Origin: Conchocele bisecta
Lineage: Eukaryota > Mollusca > Bivalvia > Lucinida > Thyasiridae
Assembly: GCA_029237695.1 (NCBI GenBank)
Contig: CM055266.1
Span: 123,556,569-123,620,568, forward strand
DNA: 64,000 nucleotides
Reading direction: 5' to 3'
Shown piece by piece: positions 48,501 to 58,669 of this stretch; within the stretch, counting starts at the first letter, position 1, and each line of letters opens with the position of its first letter. Position numbers and translations under genes: made by a program. The notes below the pieces were generated by a model. It was given only the letters and a program-made list of their open reading frames with translations, ran no database searches and was not told where the DNA came from.

Positions 48501-51500
48501 TGGTTACAATTAGCCACCTAAAAATCATTTTATGTGGCTAATATTTAACATGTGATAAGCCACATAAGTATAGTAATGTAAGAACGTCCGTCCGTCCGTC
48601 CGTCCGTCCGTCCGTTAAAGTTTTTAAATACCTTATATCTCTGCAGTCCTAAGTCACATTGACTTGAAACATATTAGTCATCATCCATATATTCATGCTG
48701 TATCCTACTCATGTGGCCCCTGTGCCCAAGGTCAAGGTCAAATGACTTAGAAGTTTGCGTTATATTTTTGTCAAAATTTGCGTTAAGGTTTTTAAATACC
48801 TACTACCGGTATCTCTGTAACGGTAAGTCAGATATGCTTGAAATTATGTATGCTTATTGGTTATCATCCATATATTCATTCTGTGTCCCACTCATGCGGC
48901 CCCTGTGCCCCTATGTCAAGGTCAAATGACCGTTAAAGTTTCTGTCAAAATTTGCGTTAATGTTTTCACATACCTACTATCTCTGTAACCGTAAGTCAGA
49001 TTTGCTTGAAACTTTGTATGCTTATTGGGCATCATCCATATAATCATTCTGTGTCATAATCACTCATGCAGCCCCTGTGCCCCAAGGTCAAGGCCAAATG
49101 ACTTATTATTATAAAATCTGCGTTAAAAGTTTTTACACATCTTATATCTCTACAATTTACTTCCAACTTCCAATACTTTTCATCATCCATATTTTCATTC
49201 CATAGCCTGCCCATGTGGTCCACATGCCGAAGGTCCAGATAAAATGACTTTGAAATTTGTTTTAAAGTTTTTACATACCTTATATCTCCACAACACTTAC
49301 TCCGATTTACTTCCAACATCCAATACTTCTTATTCATCATCCATATTTTCATTCTTTAGCCTGCCCATGTGGTCCACATGCCCAAGGTCAAGGTCAAATG
49401 ACTGAAATTTGTGTTAAAGTTTTTACATACTTTATATCTCCACAACACTTACTCCGATTTACTTCCAACATCCAATACTTCTTATTCATCATCCATATTT
49501 TCATTCTATAGCCTGCCCATGTGGTCCACATGCCCAAGGTCAAATGACTTTGAAATTTTGTTAAAGTTTTTACATACCTTATATCTCCACAACACTTACT
49601 CTGATTTACTTCAAACTTCAAATAATTATTTATTATCATCCATGTTTTCATTCTATAGCCCACCCATGCGGCCCACATGTCTAAGATCAAGGTCAAATGA
49701 CTTTAAAATTTGCGTTAAAACTTTTACACACCTTATATCTCCACAACCCTTCATTCAAACTTCAAATAAATACACTGAGACCATCAAATGCCTCGGCGGG
49801 CTCGACATGCGGGCCGCGGCCATCTGGTTTATTGTAAATATTCTGTTCTGACTTTGGGATTATGCCCCCCCCCCTTCATTTGTAAATGTGCTTGAACATG
49901 TACTTGCATGGAGGGTCGGTTGACAATAAACTTGTATATCTTCTATTAGTTTGTTTCTATGTAGTGTATATCTTGGACAGGAGAAGTAGTGATTATCTTT
50001 GTGATAACGATGCCCTTGTGTTTTTTTTTTAATTTACGTGAAGTTTTCGACTACCTACTATCTCTGTTTCCATGGGAAGTTACTCATGATATTGATTTTT
50101 CAAGTTTGGTAACATATTTATAAGACTGGTCTATACCAGTTTGACTTAGACTTAGTGGATACGGTATTCACAACTTTTCTGGGTGGTAGAAGGTTCGAGC
50201 ATCCGCTCGCGCTAATATGGCCAGTTGGTGAGGCAGCATCTATTTAAATAAATGATACTAACTGCCTACCTGACTGATGGCTGACATCGATGATAAGAGT
50301 TGGGAAGCTCAGGTTATCAAAGACTACTGTCTGTTTGACAAAACCTGCCCAAATTTTACAGCTATAATAAACAATGCAAAAACAATATTTTTTTGGATAA
50401 TATTAAAGTTTATCAAATTTTAAGAGTGAAATCTCTTTATCTCCCTCTTTTTTCCCATAAATTCTCATAGAAAATAATTTTTTGTGATAAAATCAATATT
50501 TGACCAAATTACACCAAATAAAAAGAAGGCTCATTCTTAAATTTTACTATAATTTAATATTATCGATGTTATATATATATGGCCATAAAATTTGGGCAGG
50601 TTTCATGAAACAGACAGTAGAGCTCCTCATAAGTACTGCTGAAGGGCCAGCCAGTTTTGACTTGTGAGGCAGTTGAAATCAGTACAGACAGTGGTGATAT
50701 ATATAAATAATATAATAAACAAACATTTTACTGTTATACCCAGGGGATCCCGGTGGAGTGTATGCCAGATCAGATGTCGCTGACACAGACGGTACGGGCC
50801 TGGCTGAGGTGGCAGTTCTCCTGGGGCCAGGACCCGTGTCTGCTCTACCATAAGGCCCTCCTAGTGGACCCGATATGGCAGGTCCCTCCATTAATGGTAG
50901 AGTATCCATACTCTGAGGTGCAGATTTGCCATTTATCAATGCAGTTTACCCCATGTTTTAGCTGAATATGCATTGATTTTCAAAATTGGGAGTACAACTT
51001 AAATCATATATTTTCAAAATGAATGGTAAAAATGTCGTAAAAAATTAAAATTCTGTACATGTAATTTGGTTTAAAAAAAAAAAAGCAAGCAAACCGGGGG
51101 TGTCTGTGAGCCTCTGTGCTCACTTGCTGGAGTTGATAATGTTTACAAAAATTCACATTAACTGATTGATTTGAAACTTAAACAAATTATTATTTTTACA
51201 ACTACATTTATAGAGGATAATGGAAAATAAAAAATGTGGGCATCAAAATTTAATTCAGCATTGTAAGGTTTAACCATTATCAACTTTACGGACCGTGAAA
51301 CCAACATGTGCAAACACAGTAGATCCGGATGAGTTGACTCCTAACGAGCCGTCTCCTCGGGATCTGCAACATTTGTTCATTTGGAAAAGAAAATCTCTCA
51401 ATACTGGAATGGTCCAAACATTAACATGGACAAGCCAATGTTTGATATTTAGAGGTGAAAGGTTTAACCCTTTGAAGTTTGAACCCTAAAAGCCAGATAT

Positions 51501-52093
51501 AGCGGTGTTTGCAAACAGTGCAGATCCAGACGAGCCGAGCTGTCTCGTCAGGAACTGCACTTTTTGCAAGTAATTTTCATATTCAAAAACACCTCCTTTC
51601 CATAAATGGACAAGTCTGAAAATCATTTATGATAATTGGATTGGTCCTTATTTTACCATATCACAGTCCACGCCAGTTACTTAGGGTTGAAAGTGCTAAA
51701 TATTGAAGACGGTGTTGTATTGTATTGCAGGTGCTATCGTCGGCGTTTTCCCACTGTATTGTGTATCCAATCGAGGTGTTATTTGGTGGACTGGGACGTG
51801 CATTCCGTCTCTTCTTCGCCGAGATACCCACGCAGTGGCAGCCCATAATGTTGGTTGTCATGGTTACCATTCTTGTGCTAGTGCTCACCATGATGTTTGG
51901 TTATAGAATTCACTTGCCATTCCTCAAGTTTGAGCCAAAGACACCAATGATTATAAAACTGAAACAGAAGCGACCTGTAGTGGACGAGAAAAAGATGCAG
52001 AATTTTTCTGATGAGCTCACAAGCAGTCAGGAGAGCGACTATAGTCTATATACTGGTACCCAGTCATCACAGAGTCAGAGTGATGATTATTAG
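39446..52093 (+). CDS. CLCC1: CLCC1-like multi-pass ER membrane protein (six exons)
   Basis: CLCC1 is an ER/nuclear-envelope membrane protein reported as an anion channel. Exons 39446-39560, 43953-44161, 44667-44873, 45715-45834, 50744-50896 and 51731-52093 join in phase to 388 codons plus stop (human about 551). The call rests on the distal part: LPWEFVRLYQSMVAESVAQM, DPCLLYHKALLVDPIWQVPP and FFAEIP...PIM match the CLCC1 pattern 'DPC..Y...LLV.PIW.VPP'. Hydrophobic segments lie at about residues 14-36, 114-136, 181-200, 235-285 (partly) and 316-336. The tail is acidic and Ser/Gln-rich. The two first exons are less conserved; exon 1 is linked only by strong Kozak context, a donor and matching phase, and a micro-exon may lie between them. 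Confidence 0.8.
39613..40614. mobile_element. 1-kb TIR element with TA target in CLCC1 intron 1
   Basis: The termini TACAGTTCTTTAGGGTATAG and the inverted CTATACCCTAAAGAACTGTA are 24 bp plus TA, consistent with a TA target duplication. At the left end the 17-bp TTAGGGTATAGCGGATC is duplicated in tandem. The interior has no credible transposase ORF. Confidence 0.75.
40736..41340. mobile_element. Mixed relics, one hAT-like end
   Basis: CAGGGGCGTAGCTAGCCAAT at 40738 resembles a hAT terminus. 40950-40985 and 41288-41330 are the 'gtacaaagtttagtgaaacggg' repeat in the same orientation, bracketing about 300 bp. No gene is seen. Confidence 0.4.
41518..41815. mobile_element. Palindromic MITE
   Basis: The ends read 'gggtaaaataaaatcacac' and 'attttaattgggtatttaca'. 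The centre 'catttcattagaatgtctct' is inverted in 'ctaatgaaata'. Related to 1035-1150 and 54180-54420. Confidence 0.55.
41868..42122. mobile_element. TTAA-type element, 3' halves
   Basis: Two copies of 'gcctactgagtgggcatg(t/c)acctttaa' bracket sequence shared with 13690-13890 ('catttgcatatgaaaatagcctgatacc'). This is a relative of 13390-13893. Confidence 0.55.
42447..42601 (+). other. Candidate micro-exon and decayed exon in CLCC1 intron 1
   Basis: 42447-42476 (30 nt) lies between TACTCTGCAG and GTAAGTACGG and in phase 1 reads (R)ECYGRNYNS-G, adding ten residues without changing the frame. 42513-42601 has a TTTTACAG acceptor and reads, in the same phase, NLTLNQIEQDMTMFLKNQ, but with a TGA before it and a TAG after it. 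The 36 nt between them are too short for a normal intron, and the frame continues through it. Either this is a lumenal exon damaged by a stop, or two alternative small exons. Confidence 0.4.
42689..42950. repeat. Dispersed repeat, second copy
   Basis: Similar to 38680-38930 over most of its length ('cacatttagaactacgaacatactaa'). It has no clear termini here. Confidence 0.55.
43655..43929. mobile_element. Family-A MITE before CLCC1 exon 2
   Basis: The termini are CAGAGCTTCAGATAAGATGC and ACTTCTCTGGAGCTCTG. A fragment of the same family lies at 43370-43585. The right end is 24 bp from the exon. Confidence 0.7.
43953..44161 (+). CDS. CLCC1: CLCC1-like exon 2 (lumenal part)
   Basis: The exon is 209 bp, from after TTTGCAG to the donor GTTTGT, phase 1 to phase 0. 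It encodes HLYKHSTNSGYFSSVDTIKS and ends YSISVSLIESAK. Similarity to CLCC1 is not obvious here. A family-A MITE ends 24 bp upstream. Confidence 0.65.
44376..44648. mobile_element. Family-F MITE in CLCC1 intron 2
   Basis: The ends ATATGAGACGCGCCATGTGA and the inverted TCACATGGCGTGTCTCATAT are nearly exact. Inner arms include 'caatattttcataaatacagtcaaaagttgac' and its inverted form. The ORFs here come from the element. Confidence 0.75.
44667..44873 (+). CDS. CLCC1: CLCC1-like exon 3 (TM and basic loop)
   Basis: The exon is 207 bp, phase 0 at both ends, from after ATTTCAG to the donor GTATGT. It encodes VHLSTSYASP, a transmembrane segment VVVFTTALVLCLSTVIYAQ, then a Lys-rich cytosolic-type loop and CCHDDKSSTKVIMK. 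The position of this segment before LPWEF matches the first membrane span of CLCC1. Confidence 0.78.
45237..45632 (+). mobile_element. SINE in CLCC1 intron 3
   Basis: It starts AGTGGGTGGCAGGTGGGAGC and ends 'tgatcggctgttaagcaccaacaaacaaac'. It is the second SINE variant, also at 31207 and 60191. A degenerate CCGT-type remnant lies upstream at 44950-45180. Confidence 0.7.
45715..45834 (+). CDS. CLCC1: CLCC1-like exon 4 (TM2)
   Basis: The exon is 120 bp, phase 0 at both ends, from after CGACAG to the donor GTAGGT. It encodes RVWWRWLMALVALSFLLSLP followed by WEFVRLYQSMVAESVAQMKT, equivalent to the CLCC1 segment ending in 'GWNWMYLYK..FAQHQAEVAKM'. Confidence 0.85.
45890..47757. repeat. GC-rich inverted minisatellite with terminal inverted repeats
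   Basis: The outer ends 'gtaccggtgtaaacgaatat' and 'atattctgtgacaccggtac' are inverted. Inside, units of about 87-105 bp carry GGTTTGGCTGACTGGGGGGC, 'aattattcgccgaatattat' and 'ctctcctctacatcacactc'. They run in one direction from about 46130 to 46517 and in the other from 46518 to about 47680. They meet at a perfect GTGATATCAC centre (46513-46522). Long C or G runs occur. The Pro-rich ORFs (46480-47442 and others) are translations of the repeat. It lies in CLCC1 intron 4. Confidence 0.85.
47754..47807. repeat. Hairpin next to the minisatellite
   Basis: GTTTGATTGGTCGACCAATC with outer arms CTCAAAACCAGG / CCTGATTTTGAG forms an imperfect 26-bp stem. Confidence 0.7.
48107..49925 (+). mobile_element. 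SINE split by a pearl-like element (48382-49827)
   Basis: The SINE 5' part (48107-48381) ends in a nine-T run. It resumes at 49828 with 'tttattgtaaatattctgtt'. The insert begins with the hairpin CGAGCCCGCTTGCGGAAAGG, carries a stem-loop (48445-48577) inside its CCGT tract, then about seven core units of 150-165 bp with 'cccaaggtcaaggtcaaatgac', and ends GCGGGCCGCGGCCATCTGG. Confidence 0.75.
50324..50620. mobile_element. Family-C TIR element before CLCC1 exon 5
   Basis: The ends CTACTGTCTGTTTGACAAAA and the inverted TTTCATGAAACAGACAGTAG continue into shared arms with 'cctgcccaaattttac'. A second copy is at 15216-15709. Confidence 0.7.
50744..50896 (+). CDS. CLCC1: CLCC1-like exon 5
   Basis: The exon is 153 bp, phase 0, from after ATACCCAG to the donor GTAGAG. 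It encodes GIPVECMPDQMSLTQTVRAW, then SWGQDPCLLYHKALLVDPIW and QVPPLM. The DPC..Y...LLV.PIW.VPP signature is the most specific CLCC1 evidence in the window. Confidence 0.9.
51180..51337 (+). repeat. Near-identical 155-bp repeat, copy 1
   Basis: 'attatttttacaactacatttatagagga' to 'cagtagatccggatgagttga' recurs nearly exactly at 56563-56712. It lies in CLCC1 intron 5, next to relics of the 'ctggatctacactgtttgc' MITE. Confidence 0.65.
51731..52093 (+). CDS. CLCC1: CLCC1-like exon 6 (last)
   Basis: The exon is 363 bp, from after TATTGCAG to the stop TAG. It encodes VLSSAFSHCIVYPIEVLFGG, FRLFFAEIPTQWQPIMLVVM, the last membrane span ending MMFGYRIHLPF, a basic linker KLKQKRPVVDEKK, and an acidic Ser/Gln-rich end finishing QSDDY. 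The tail is much shorter than in vertebrate CLCC1. Confidence 0.88.
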   Translation: MLSSAFSHCIVYPIEVLFGGLGRAFRLFFAEIPTQWQPIMLVVMVTILVLVLTMMFGYRIHLPFLKFEPKTPMIIKLKQKRPVVDEKKMQNFSDELTSSQESDYSLYTGTQSSQSQSDDY

Positions 52094-52550
52094 CTCCGTC
52101 ACTCTCTGGTTATTCAGATTATTTGTTGATAAAAAATAACAAATCAAATAGAGCCATAGCTCCTGATAAAGGGCATGCTGACACATATTTTACTCTTATT
52201 TTAGCTGAATACACATTGATTTTCAGAAGTTTGAGTACAAGATATTCACAACAATTTGAAAGTACTCGTTTAGTAATGAGGAGTAAAAAAGATTACAAAA
52301 TGAAAATATTAATTAATTTATGCCTGAATTGAAAATTGCTCCCACAAAGAGCTTTTAATGGTAGATTATTGAACTTTGTGATTTTGTTAAAATCTGCTAA
52401 AGTTTTGTGGTGTCTCGTGTACATGTATGTTATTTTTACAAGGAGCACAATCGCACAAATTGCCAGGCGTATTTCATTTATGACCACTGTATATCCACAC
52501 CGATTGACAGTCCTAATATGTGGCTGTGACTTTAGAGATGGAGATATATA

Positions 52551-52684
52551 GAATAGTAGGTTAGTGCCGTGAATGTGACAAAATATCTGTCAAGGAAACG
52601 TGATGGGCGAGGCTCTGCCGAGCACATCCCGTTTCCGTGCCGCGTCAGATATTTTTTCCATTCACGGCACTAACCTACTATTCT
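52551..52684. mobile_element. Palindromic MITE downstream of CLCC1
   Basis: The ends AGAATAGTAGGTTAGTGCCG and the inverted CGGCACTAACCTACTATTCT have 'tgaatg' continuing inside. It holds a second inverted pair around 'gggcgaggctctgccgagcac'. Between 52094 and 52550 a fragment of the family-A type is the only thing seen. Confidence 0.7.
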
Positions 52685-52859
52685 ATTTATCCCGTCAACA
52701 CCTACAGATGGCTTTAAATGCAAAAAAAAAAAATAACCCCAGTCACCGCACATATTTATACGCAGTGATTAGGTCGTATTGGCAGGATATCAAAAATGTT
52801 TCACCACACCTTGTGGCACATACGCACTGTGTTGACGGTATAATAATGGATTTGTAACC

Positions 52860-53400
52860 AGTGTAGCTCCTGATCAAATAGCATACTCCTGTAGCTGGAT
52901 ATCAAACTATATTTTTTGTTAGAAGCATGATGGATGTTTCATTGACGGAATGACAAACTGTGCAGATGCTGATCAGACTGCGGATGCACAGGCTGATATG
53001 GATCTACACTGGTCGCAAACCCTGTAAGCCCCATTTCTCCATTCACAACCATCGGAAGAGAAAAGGGACAAACATTTGCAACCAGCATAGTCCTAAATCA
53101 GCATGCTCATCCGCTTAGTCTGACCAGGGATTACATTATTCGTCATTCAGCGGTCGGTTGGTTGGGAGCATACGGTTGGGTTCATCCACAGGTGACGGGG
53201 GGGAAAATAAATCACATTACAGTATATATATAGTATATTTATATATTTATACAATGAGAGATTATCAGATTATTTTTTCCCATCACATGTGGGTTCATCC
53301 CTACCGGAATCCCGATATTCATGAAATACGCCATTTTACCCAGTTAAATCACCCTAAAAAGACCTTAGCTATTGACAGGCCGTTAAACGCCATTACATAA
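52860..53400. mobile_element. Relic dispersed repeat and a SINE fragment
   Basis: 52860-53060 is the 'gatgctgatcagactgcggatgcacaggctg' family. 53148-53400 is a SINE piece from 'ggtcggttggttgggagcat' to 'ttgacaggccgttaaacgcc', with an internal AT-rich interruption. Confidence 0.5.
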
Positions 53401-53506
53401 ATAAATAACTGTCCATCATTCAGACACTGTAGTAGCTTTGATGATGTCAGTAAGTCTGTTGGACCATAACCATGCTGCCACTGCAGTATGACCAGTACCT
53501 ACAACA

Positions 53507-53871
53507 GAATAATTCCAGCACAAAAATATTTACACAATTCCCTAACATTTGATTGGCCTGTACGTAGCAAGTCTCTGTCCAAAATTTATATCCCATTAAA
53601 CTCCCATGCCGAACTACTTTACGTAACCGTGAGGCGCAGTTAAAATAATTCTTAAGAAAACGGAAAATAAACACATTTTCTTCATGAATTTATTTCAAAT
53701 GCTGGAATTATAAGGAATGAATGGCCTTTTTGTTGAATTTATCGGGGATATAAACTGGGAAAAGTCGTGGGAATACTGGATGAGGCCTTCCGGCCTTCGT
53801 CCAGTATTCCCGCGACTTTTCCAAGTTTATATCCCGATAAATTCCACAATAAGGCCATTCATTCCTATAAT
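53507..53871. mobile_element. Family-E palindromic MITE, copy 3
   Basis: Same termini and same palindrome as 19096-19453 and 23817-24174, with only scattered changes. The ORF at 53708-54043 is a translation of its palindrome. Confidence 0.8.
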
Positions 53872-54179
53872 GAACTGGTAACTTCTCTGCCGGCAACCCA
53901 TGTGTGAAGGCTGGTCTGGATCTACGCTGGTCACAAAGACACATTCGCTTAACCCTTTCAACCCTAAGGAACTGGAATGGACTGTGATATGCTAATGTTC
54001 CGACCAATCCAATGGTCACAAAATGATTTTCAGATTTGTCCATTTATGAAAAGGGGGTGTTTTTGTTCTCAAAAATATTAAAATTACTTTCAAAAAGTGC
54101 ATTATCTGGATCTGCACTTTTTGCATAAACCGATATAGCGGGATTTCGGGGTCAAAGGGTTAAATACCCAATTAAAATT

Positions 54180-54425
54180 TCCAAAAACCCAATTGAAATC
54201 AGAAGTAGCGAGTATCAAAAAGCAATAACAATTTTGTGGTACCTTTATCATGCTGCAGAAAACAATAAACAGACCACAAATATAGCATATTTTTATTATT
54301 TTCCATGAAAACACATATTGGTATTTCAATGCCAAGATATGCTTTCATTTCGAAGCAAACTATTCAATAATTGCTGTCTGTTGATGGGTAAACAGTGGTG
54401 TGATTTTATTTTACCCAATTGAAAT
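54180..54425. mobile_element. MITE lacking its palindrome centre
   Basis: Inverted relative of 41518-41815 ('ggtacctttatcatgctgcagaaaac'), with termini 'aatttccaaaaacccaattgaaat' / 'acccaattgaaatttttaaata'. Confidence 0.55.
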
Positions 54426-54559
54426 TTTTAAATACCGAATTGATTCAGAAATGGAGCCCTGCCCTGTTTTGTCATATTGTGGGTCACTTTCATGTGATGT
54501 TATGGTGTCAGATGTAATATCTGTGGCTGTGACTGGAGAAATGGTTTTTATGCATTTTG

Positions 54560-54735
54560 TCACCAGTGTTGGCATTGTACTTCAATACTAGAGGCTGCGA
54601 GTTCAATCCTCACCATAGATGTGAAAAATACTCACATAGTATTTCCATCCCACTGGTCTGTCGGATGAGACTTTAAACTGTGGTCCCGTCTCTATATGAC
54701 CCTAGCTGTTGGTGGGACGTTAAACCCTTTCAATT
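54560..54735 (+). mobile_element. tRNA-derived SINE, second copy
   Basis: GCGAGTTCAATCCTCACC is a B-box-like motif. The body 'gtatttccatcccactggtctgtcggatgag' matches 13213-13389. A partial repeat of its 3' half follows at 54745-54810. Confidence 0.6.
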
Positions 54736-54959
54736 TGGTTGGTCTGTCGGATGAGACTTTAAGCTGTTGTCCCGTCCCTTTTTTACCTTACCTGTTTTTT
54801 GGACGTTAAAGGCTGTAGGTAGGGCAACCATGTTCTACCAACACATTTTCTTGTTCCCATTACTACTTGTATTACTGTGATAATTTGCTGAGAATACGAT
54901 CATGTACATGTGTGCATGTACCTCAATTGTTCTGTATCATAATGTGGCTTTGACTGGGG

Positions 54960-55912
54960 AAATGGTGCTTAAGTCATTTGTGACCAGTGTAGCTGCGGAT
55001 CAAATAGCATACCCCTGTAGCCTGATAATGATCCATCGTGCTTGATGGGTGTTTCATTGATGGAATAATGAACAGTGCAGATCCTGATCAGACTGCGGAT
55101 GCACAGGCCAATCTGGATCTACACTGGTCGCAGTCCAGCCTATGCATCTGCTTTCAGTTGGGTGAATCATCGGGGGCCCGTTTCACTAAACTTTGTATGA
55201 ATAAAATATTTGTAATTTCAAAATGGACAATGTTTTCTATAAAATGTAAATCCATCAATTGAAATTTTCAAGCGATCCTAAATTTGCACTTACAAACATT
55301 TTAGTCCTACAAAGTTTAGTGAAACGGCCTCAGGCCTGCTTCTAATATTATAGCTCCTTATCATGCTGTAGGACTGTGTAGATCAAGAGCTAGAGTGGTC
55401 ATAAATCCCATAAGCCCCTTTTCTTCTCCAGTCACAGCCTCGATATCCATTCTGTATCATCAGTATGTAGTATGTAGCTGTTAGCATGTGCTTCCACAGT
55501 CTTGTTTATGTTTAAATACTTTTATGTGTTCTGTTTGCTTTATATTAATTTAATTTTAAGCATGTTGAAGAGTAGTTGCTTGTTTTCTTGTGGTGTTTCA
55601 ATGTATGTACAATGTATGTAAGGAGGGATATTGATTTGCTTTTGAATTTCTGTACGTCTGTCCATCCATAATCATTTATGTCAAATTGTGTGCAAGAGTT
55701 TCTCCATCATGCCTTAAAGGTACATGCCCACTCAGTAGGCACAAAATAGGGAGACAGATAGTTTTGTATATTTTCTGCAAAATAAACATTCATTCACCAT
55801 TACCCCATGTATTGATTGGCATTATTGTACATTTTATATCCGACGTAAATTTCCACACTGATATCAGGGGTGATAACCGTGTTTCCTTAAAATGTTAACG
55901 GACATTACTATC
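54960..55912. mobile_element. Cluster of relic repeats
   Basis: In order: the 'cagatcctgatcagactgcggatgcac' family (54960-55150), an inverted 'cccgtttcactaaactttgt' element (55172-55330), and a TTAA-type element half (55715-55912, 'taaaggtacatgcccactcagtagg'). No gene is seen. Confidence 0.45.
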
Positions 55913-55924
55913 TGTTCTCTGTAC

Positions 55925-56210
55925 ATGTATATATTTTATACGACCGTTTTAATTATGATATTCGTAATCCTATTTTAGGGGAAGGGGCCAAGTGACTTGG
56001 TGTGGTATGAACCTGGCACCAGGTCAGGTTATTCTAATTTCAGGGCTGAATATATTTGTTCTCGATGTAAATATTCCGTTCTGATTTTGGGATTTTCCCC
56101 CCAATGCAGCAGGTTAAAATGGGATTGAACCCGTTTGCCCGGCCTTACATGACCTTAGCTGTTGATAGGCCGTTAAACACTAATAAACAAACAAACAAAC
56201 GACCGTTTTA
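55925..56210 (+). mobile_element. SINE 3' part
   Basis: From 'tattttaggggaaggggcca' to 'ttgataggccgttaaacact' with an AAAC tail; nearly identical to 60850-61074. Confidence 0.65.
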
Positions 56211-56217
56211 AAAAAAA

Positions 56218-56957
56218 CTGTACGTTTTACTGCGGGGCGGTTGGGTGGCGGACAGAAAAACTGCATAGTTTGTGTACACAGTCTTCTACACATATTGAAG
56301 ATGTGTACCTTGGTGTTTTTATGCCGAAAAACTATTTTTTAACAAAAATATCACCTTTTTATACACCCGTTTGAAAAAACGGGACATATTATGTATTCAT
56401 CTTGTACAGGCAGGCAGGCGGGCGGGCGGGCGGGCGGGCACAGCTTGTCCACGCAATAACTAATTCTACTTGACGGATTGTAACCAAATTTAGTATACAT
56501 GTTTATCACGGCAAGCCGAAGAAGCCTGTTGATTTTGAAAACTTTCCGATGACTTAAAAAAATTATTATTTTTACAACTACATTTATAGAGGAAAATGGA
56601 AAATAAAAAATGTGGGCATCAAAATTTAATTCAGCATTGTAAGGTTTAACCATTATCAACTTTACGGACCATGAAACCAACATGTGCAAACACAGTAGAT
56701 TCGGATGAGTTATACAGTTGAAAATGTACTTAGTTGAGCTGCAAAAAGATTTTGCAACTCAACTAAGTATATTTTCATCTGTATTACAGTATAAATAAGT
56801 GAATAAGTAATAATACACTCAAATAAGTTAATGTTTAAATTTGTTCCCTATTTAATGATGAAGAAAATCAATAATCCATTTGTAAAAATAAAATACGCAT
56901 TTAATTTGAAATCGGGTTACAATACTCTTTAGACACAAAGCTTATCTGGAGCACGGA
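56218..56957 (+). mobile_element. Pearl-like remnant, repeat copy 2 and family-A MITE
   Basis: 56218-56360 resembles 5371-5470. 56360-56555 has hairpin ACACCCGTTTGAAAAAACGGG, a GGCGGGCGGGCGGGCGGGC tract and one core unit like 6565. 56563-56712 is copy 2 of the repeat at 51180. 56713-56957 is a family-A MITE. Confidence 0.6.
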
Positions 56958-57089
56958 GGTGTATGGGGTAATGGAATTTCATCAATGAGCATTTGTTATG
57001 CCACATGTACGAATCTACCACCTGTGGCTTTACAGGCTTTACAGGCTTTACAGGCTGTACCATACCCCTATGGTGCCCTATAGGTTTCA

Positions 57090-57770
57090 CCTTGTCCATC
57101 TGTCTGTGTGTACGTTTATTTTTTTAGTAAGATTAGGTTTTATAGGAGTTTCTCAAATCACTTATAATTTCTGTTTGCCTTCAGCTAATATCTTCATATT
57201 GCACACATGCATTACTTAGTAACTATACATCCTTCCACATTAATATAATTACCCTCGCTACTGATCGTACGTCCGTCCATCTGTCTGTTTATGTATTTGA
57301 AAGTTTTTGTAACAGTTTTCAAATAGGGGCCCTAAGTGTGTTGACAGGCAACATTTTCTAGTTGATATTTCCTTTTGTAACTGTAATTATTCTGTAAATT
57401 GATGACATCAAAAGTTAAAAGTCAGATAGTAGGTGCACAGGCGATCGGCATGTTGATAGCATTATAATATATACTTTTTTAGACATGTAGACATGAGCGT
57501 ACGTCTGTCTGTTTATTTATTTGAAAGTTTTTGTAACAGTTTCTCAAATCACCTATAATTTCTGTTTTCCTTCAGCTAATATCTTCATATTTCCCACATG
57601 CATTACTTAGTAACTACCGGTACACATCATTCCACATTAATATAATTACCCTCGCTACTGATCATATGTCCGTCTGTCTGTTTATTCATTTGAATGATTT
57701 TCTCAAATAGGGGCCCTGTTTATTCATTTGAATGATTTTCTCAAATAGGGGCCCTAAGTGCGTCTACAGG
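57090..57770 (+). repeat. Degenerate pearl-like core units
   Basis: Three units share 'gttttcttcagctaatatcttcatat' type sequence (57170, 57570) and 'gtccgtctgtctgttta' tracts (57270, 57500, 57670). Two adjacent copies of 'gattttctcaaataggggccct' lie at 57693-57751. Confidence 0.5.
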
Positions 57771-58669
57771 CCACATTTTCTAATTTAATCCTGGTGAAAA
57801 CACAGGTTGAAGTAACGGACCGAGGTGTATAAATACATTAAATATGCCTAACAGCATCAATAAGTGAGAGAAAAATAAGCTAAACAAAATGTATTTACTC
57901 CATGTGTGATATATGGGAGTAAATAATTTGTTTAGATTTTACCTTTTTTTTTTCTTCTTTTATTGATGCTTTTAGGCATATTTAATGTATTTATAGACCT
58001 CGGTCCGTTACTTCAACCTGTGGGTGAAAACACTATTGTAGGTTCATGTCGAGTTTGGTTTGTACACTAGAATCATGCAAATTGTATGCTTATTGTGCCA
58101 TATAAATTGATTACATCTATATAAAATGTTTCCAGCATGTGTGCGACATTCCAGCTGGCCTATTTCTCCCGTAGTATTTGTAATTGATTATTACCGGTAT
58201 ATGTCATTGTTCAGCCAATAGTCGGAAAAGTGGTAACTTGTGAACATTGTGAAAATCGATGTAGATCCTGATGAGACGGATCTTATCGAGGCGACTCATC
58301 TGCAGCCTATTTCATCAAAATTGCAAAGTATACTGATCTAGCAAAGTATACTTTGAGGGAGTATACAGTAGCGTAACCATTTGTCGGGATTACCCCCGCG
58401 TCGGGAATTTTCGTAAACCGCATTTGTCTCTAATCACGGAAACTTTCAAGGTCAGTTTCCCGGACATTTTTTTGCAGAACTGAGAAGACGCCTATCTGTC
58501 AAATCTATCTATCTATCTTCCGTTAATCTAGAACCCCTGTTGGGGACTTATAGATGCATGTATGCGCGTCAAACTGACAAGAGTGTTAGTAGGAGTAAAA
58601 GTTGCAGTAAAAGCCAGAGGCAGTATATACAGGGGAGTGTTATTCTAGATAAAAGTAAAAACAGGGCTG

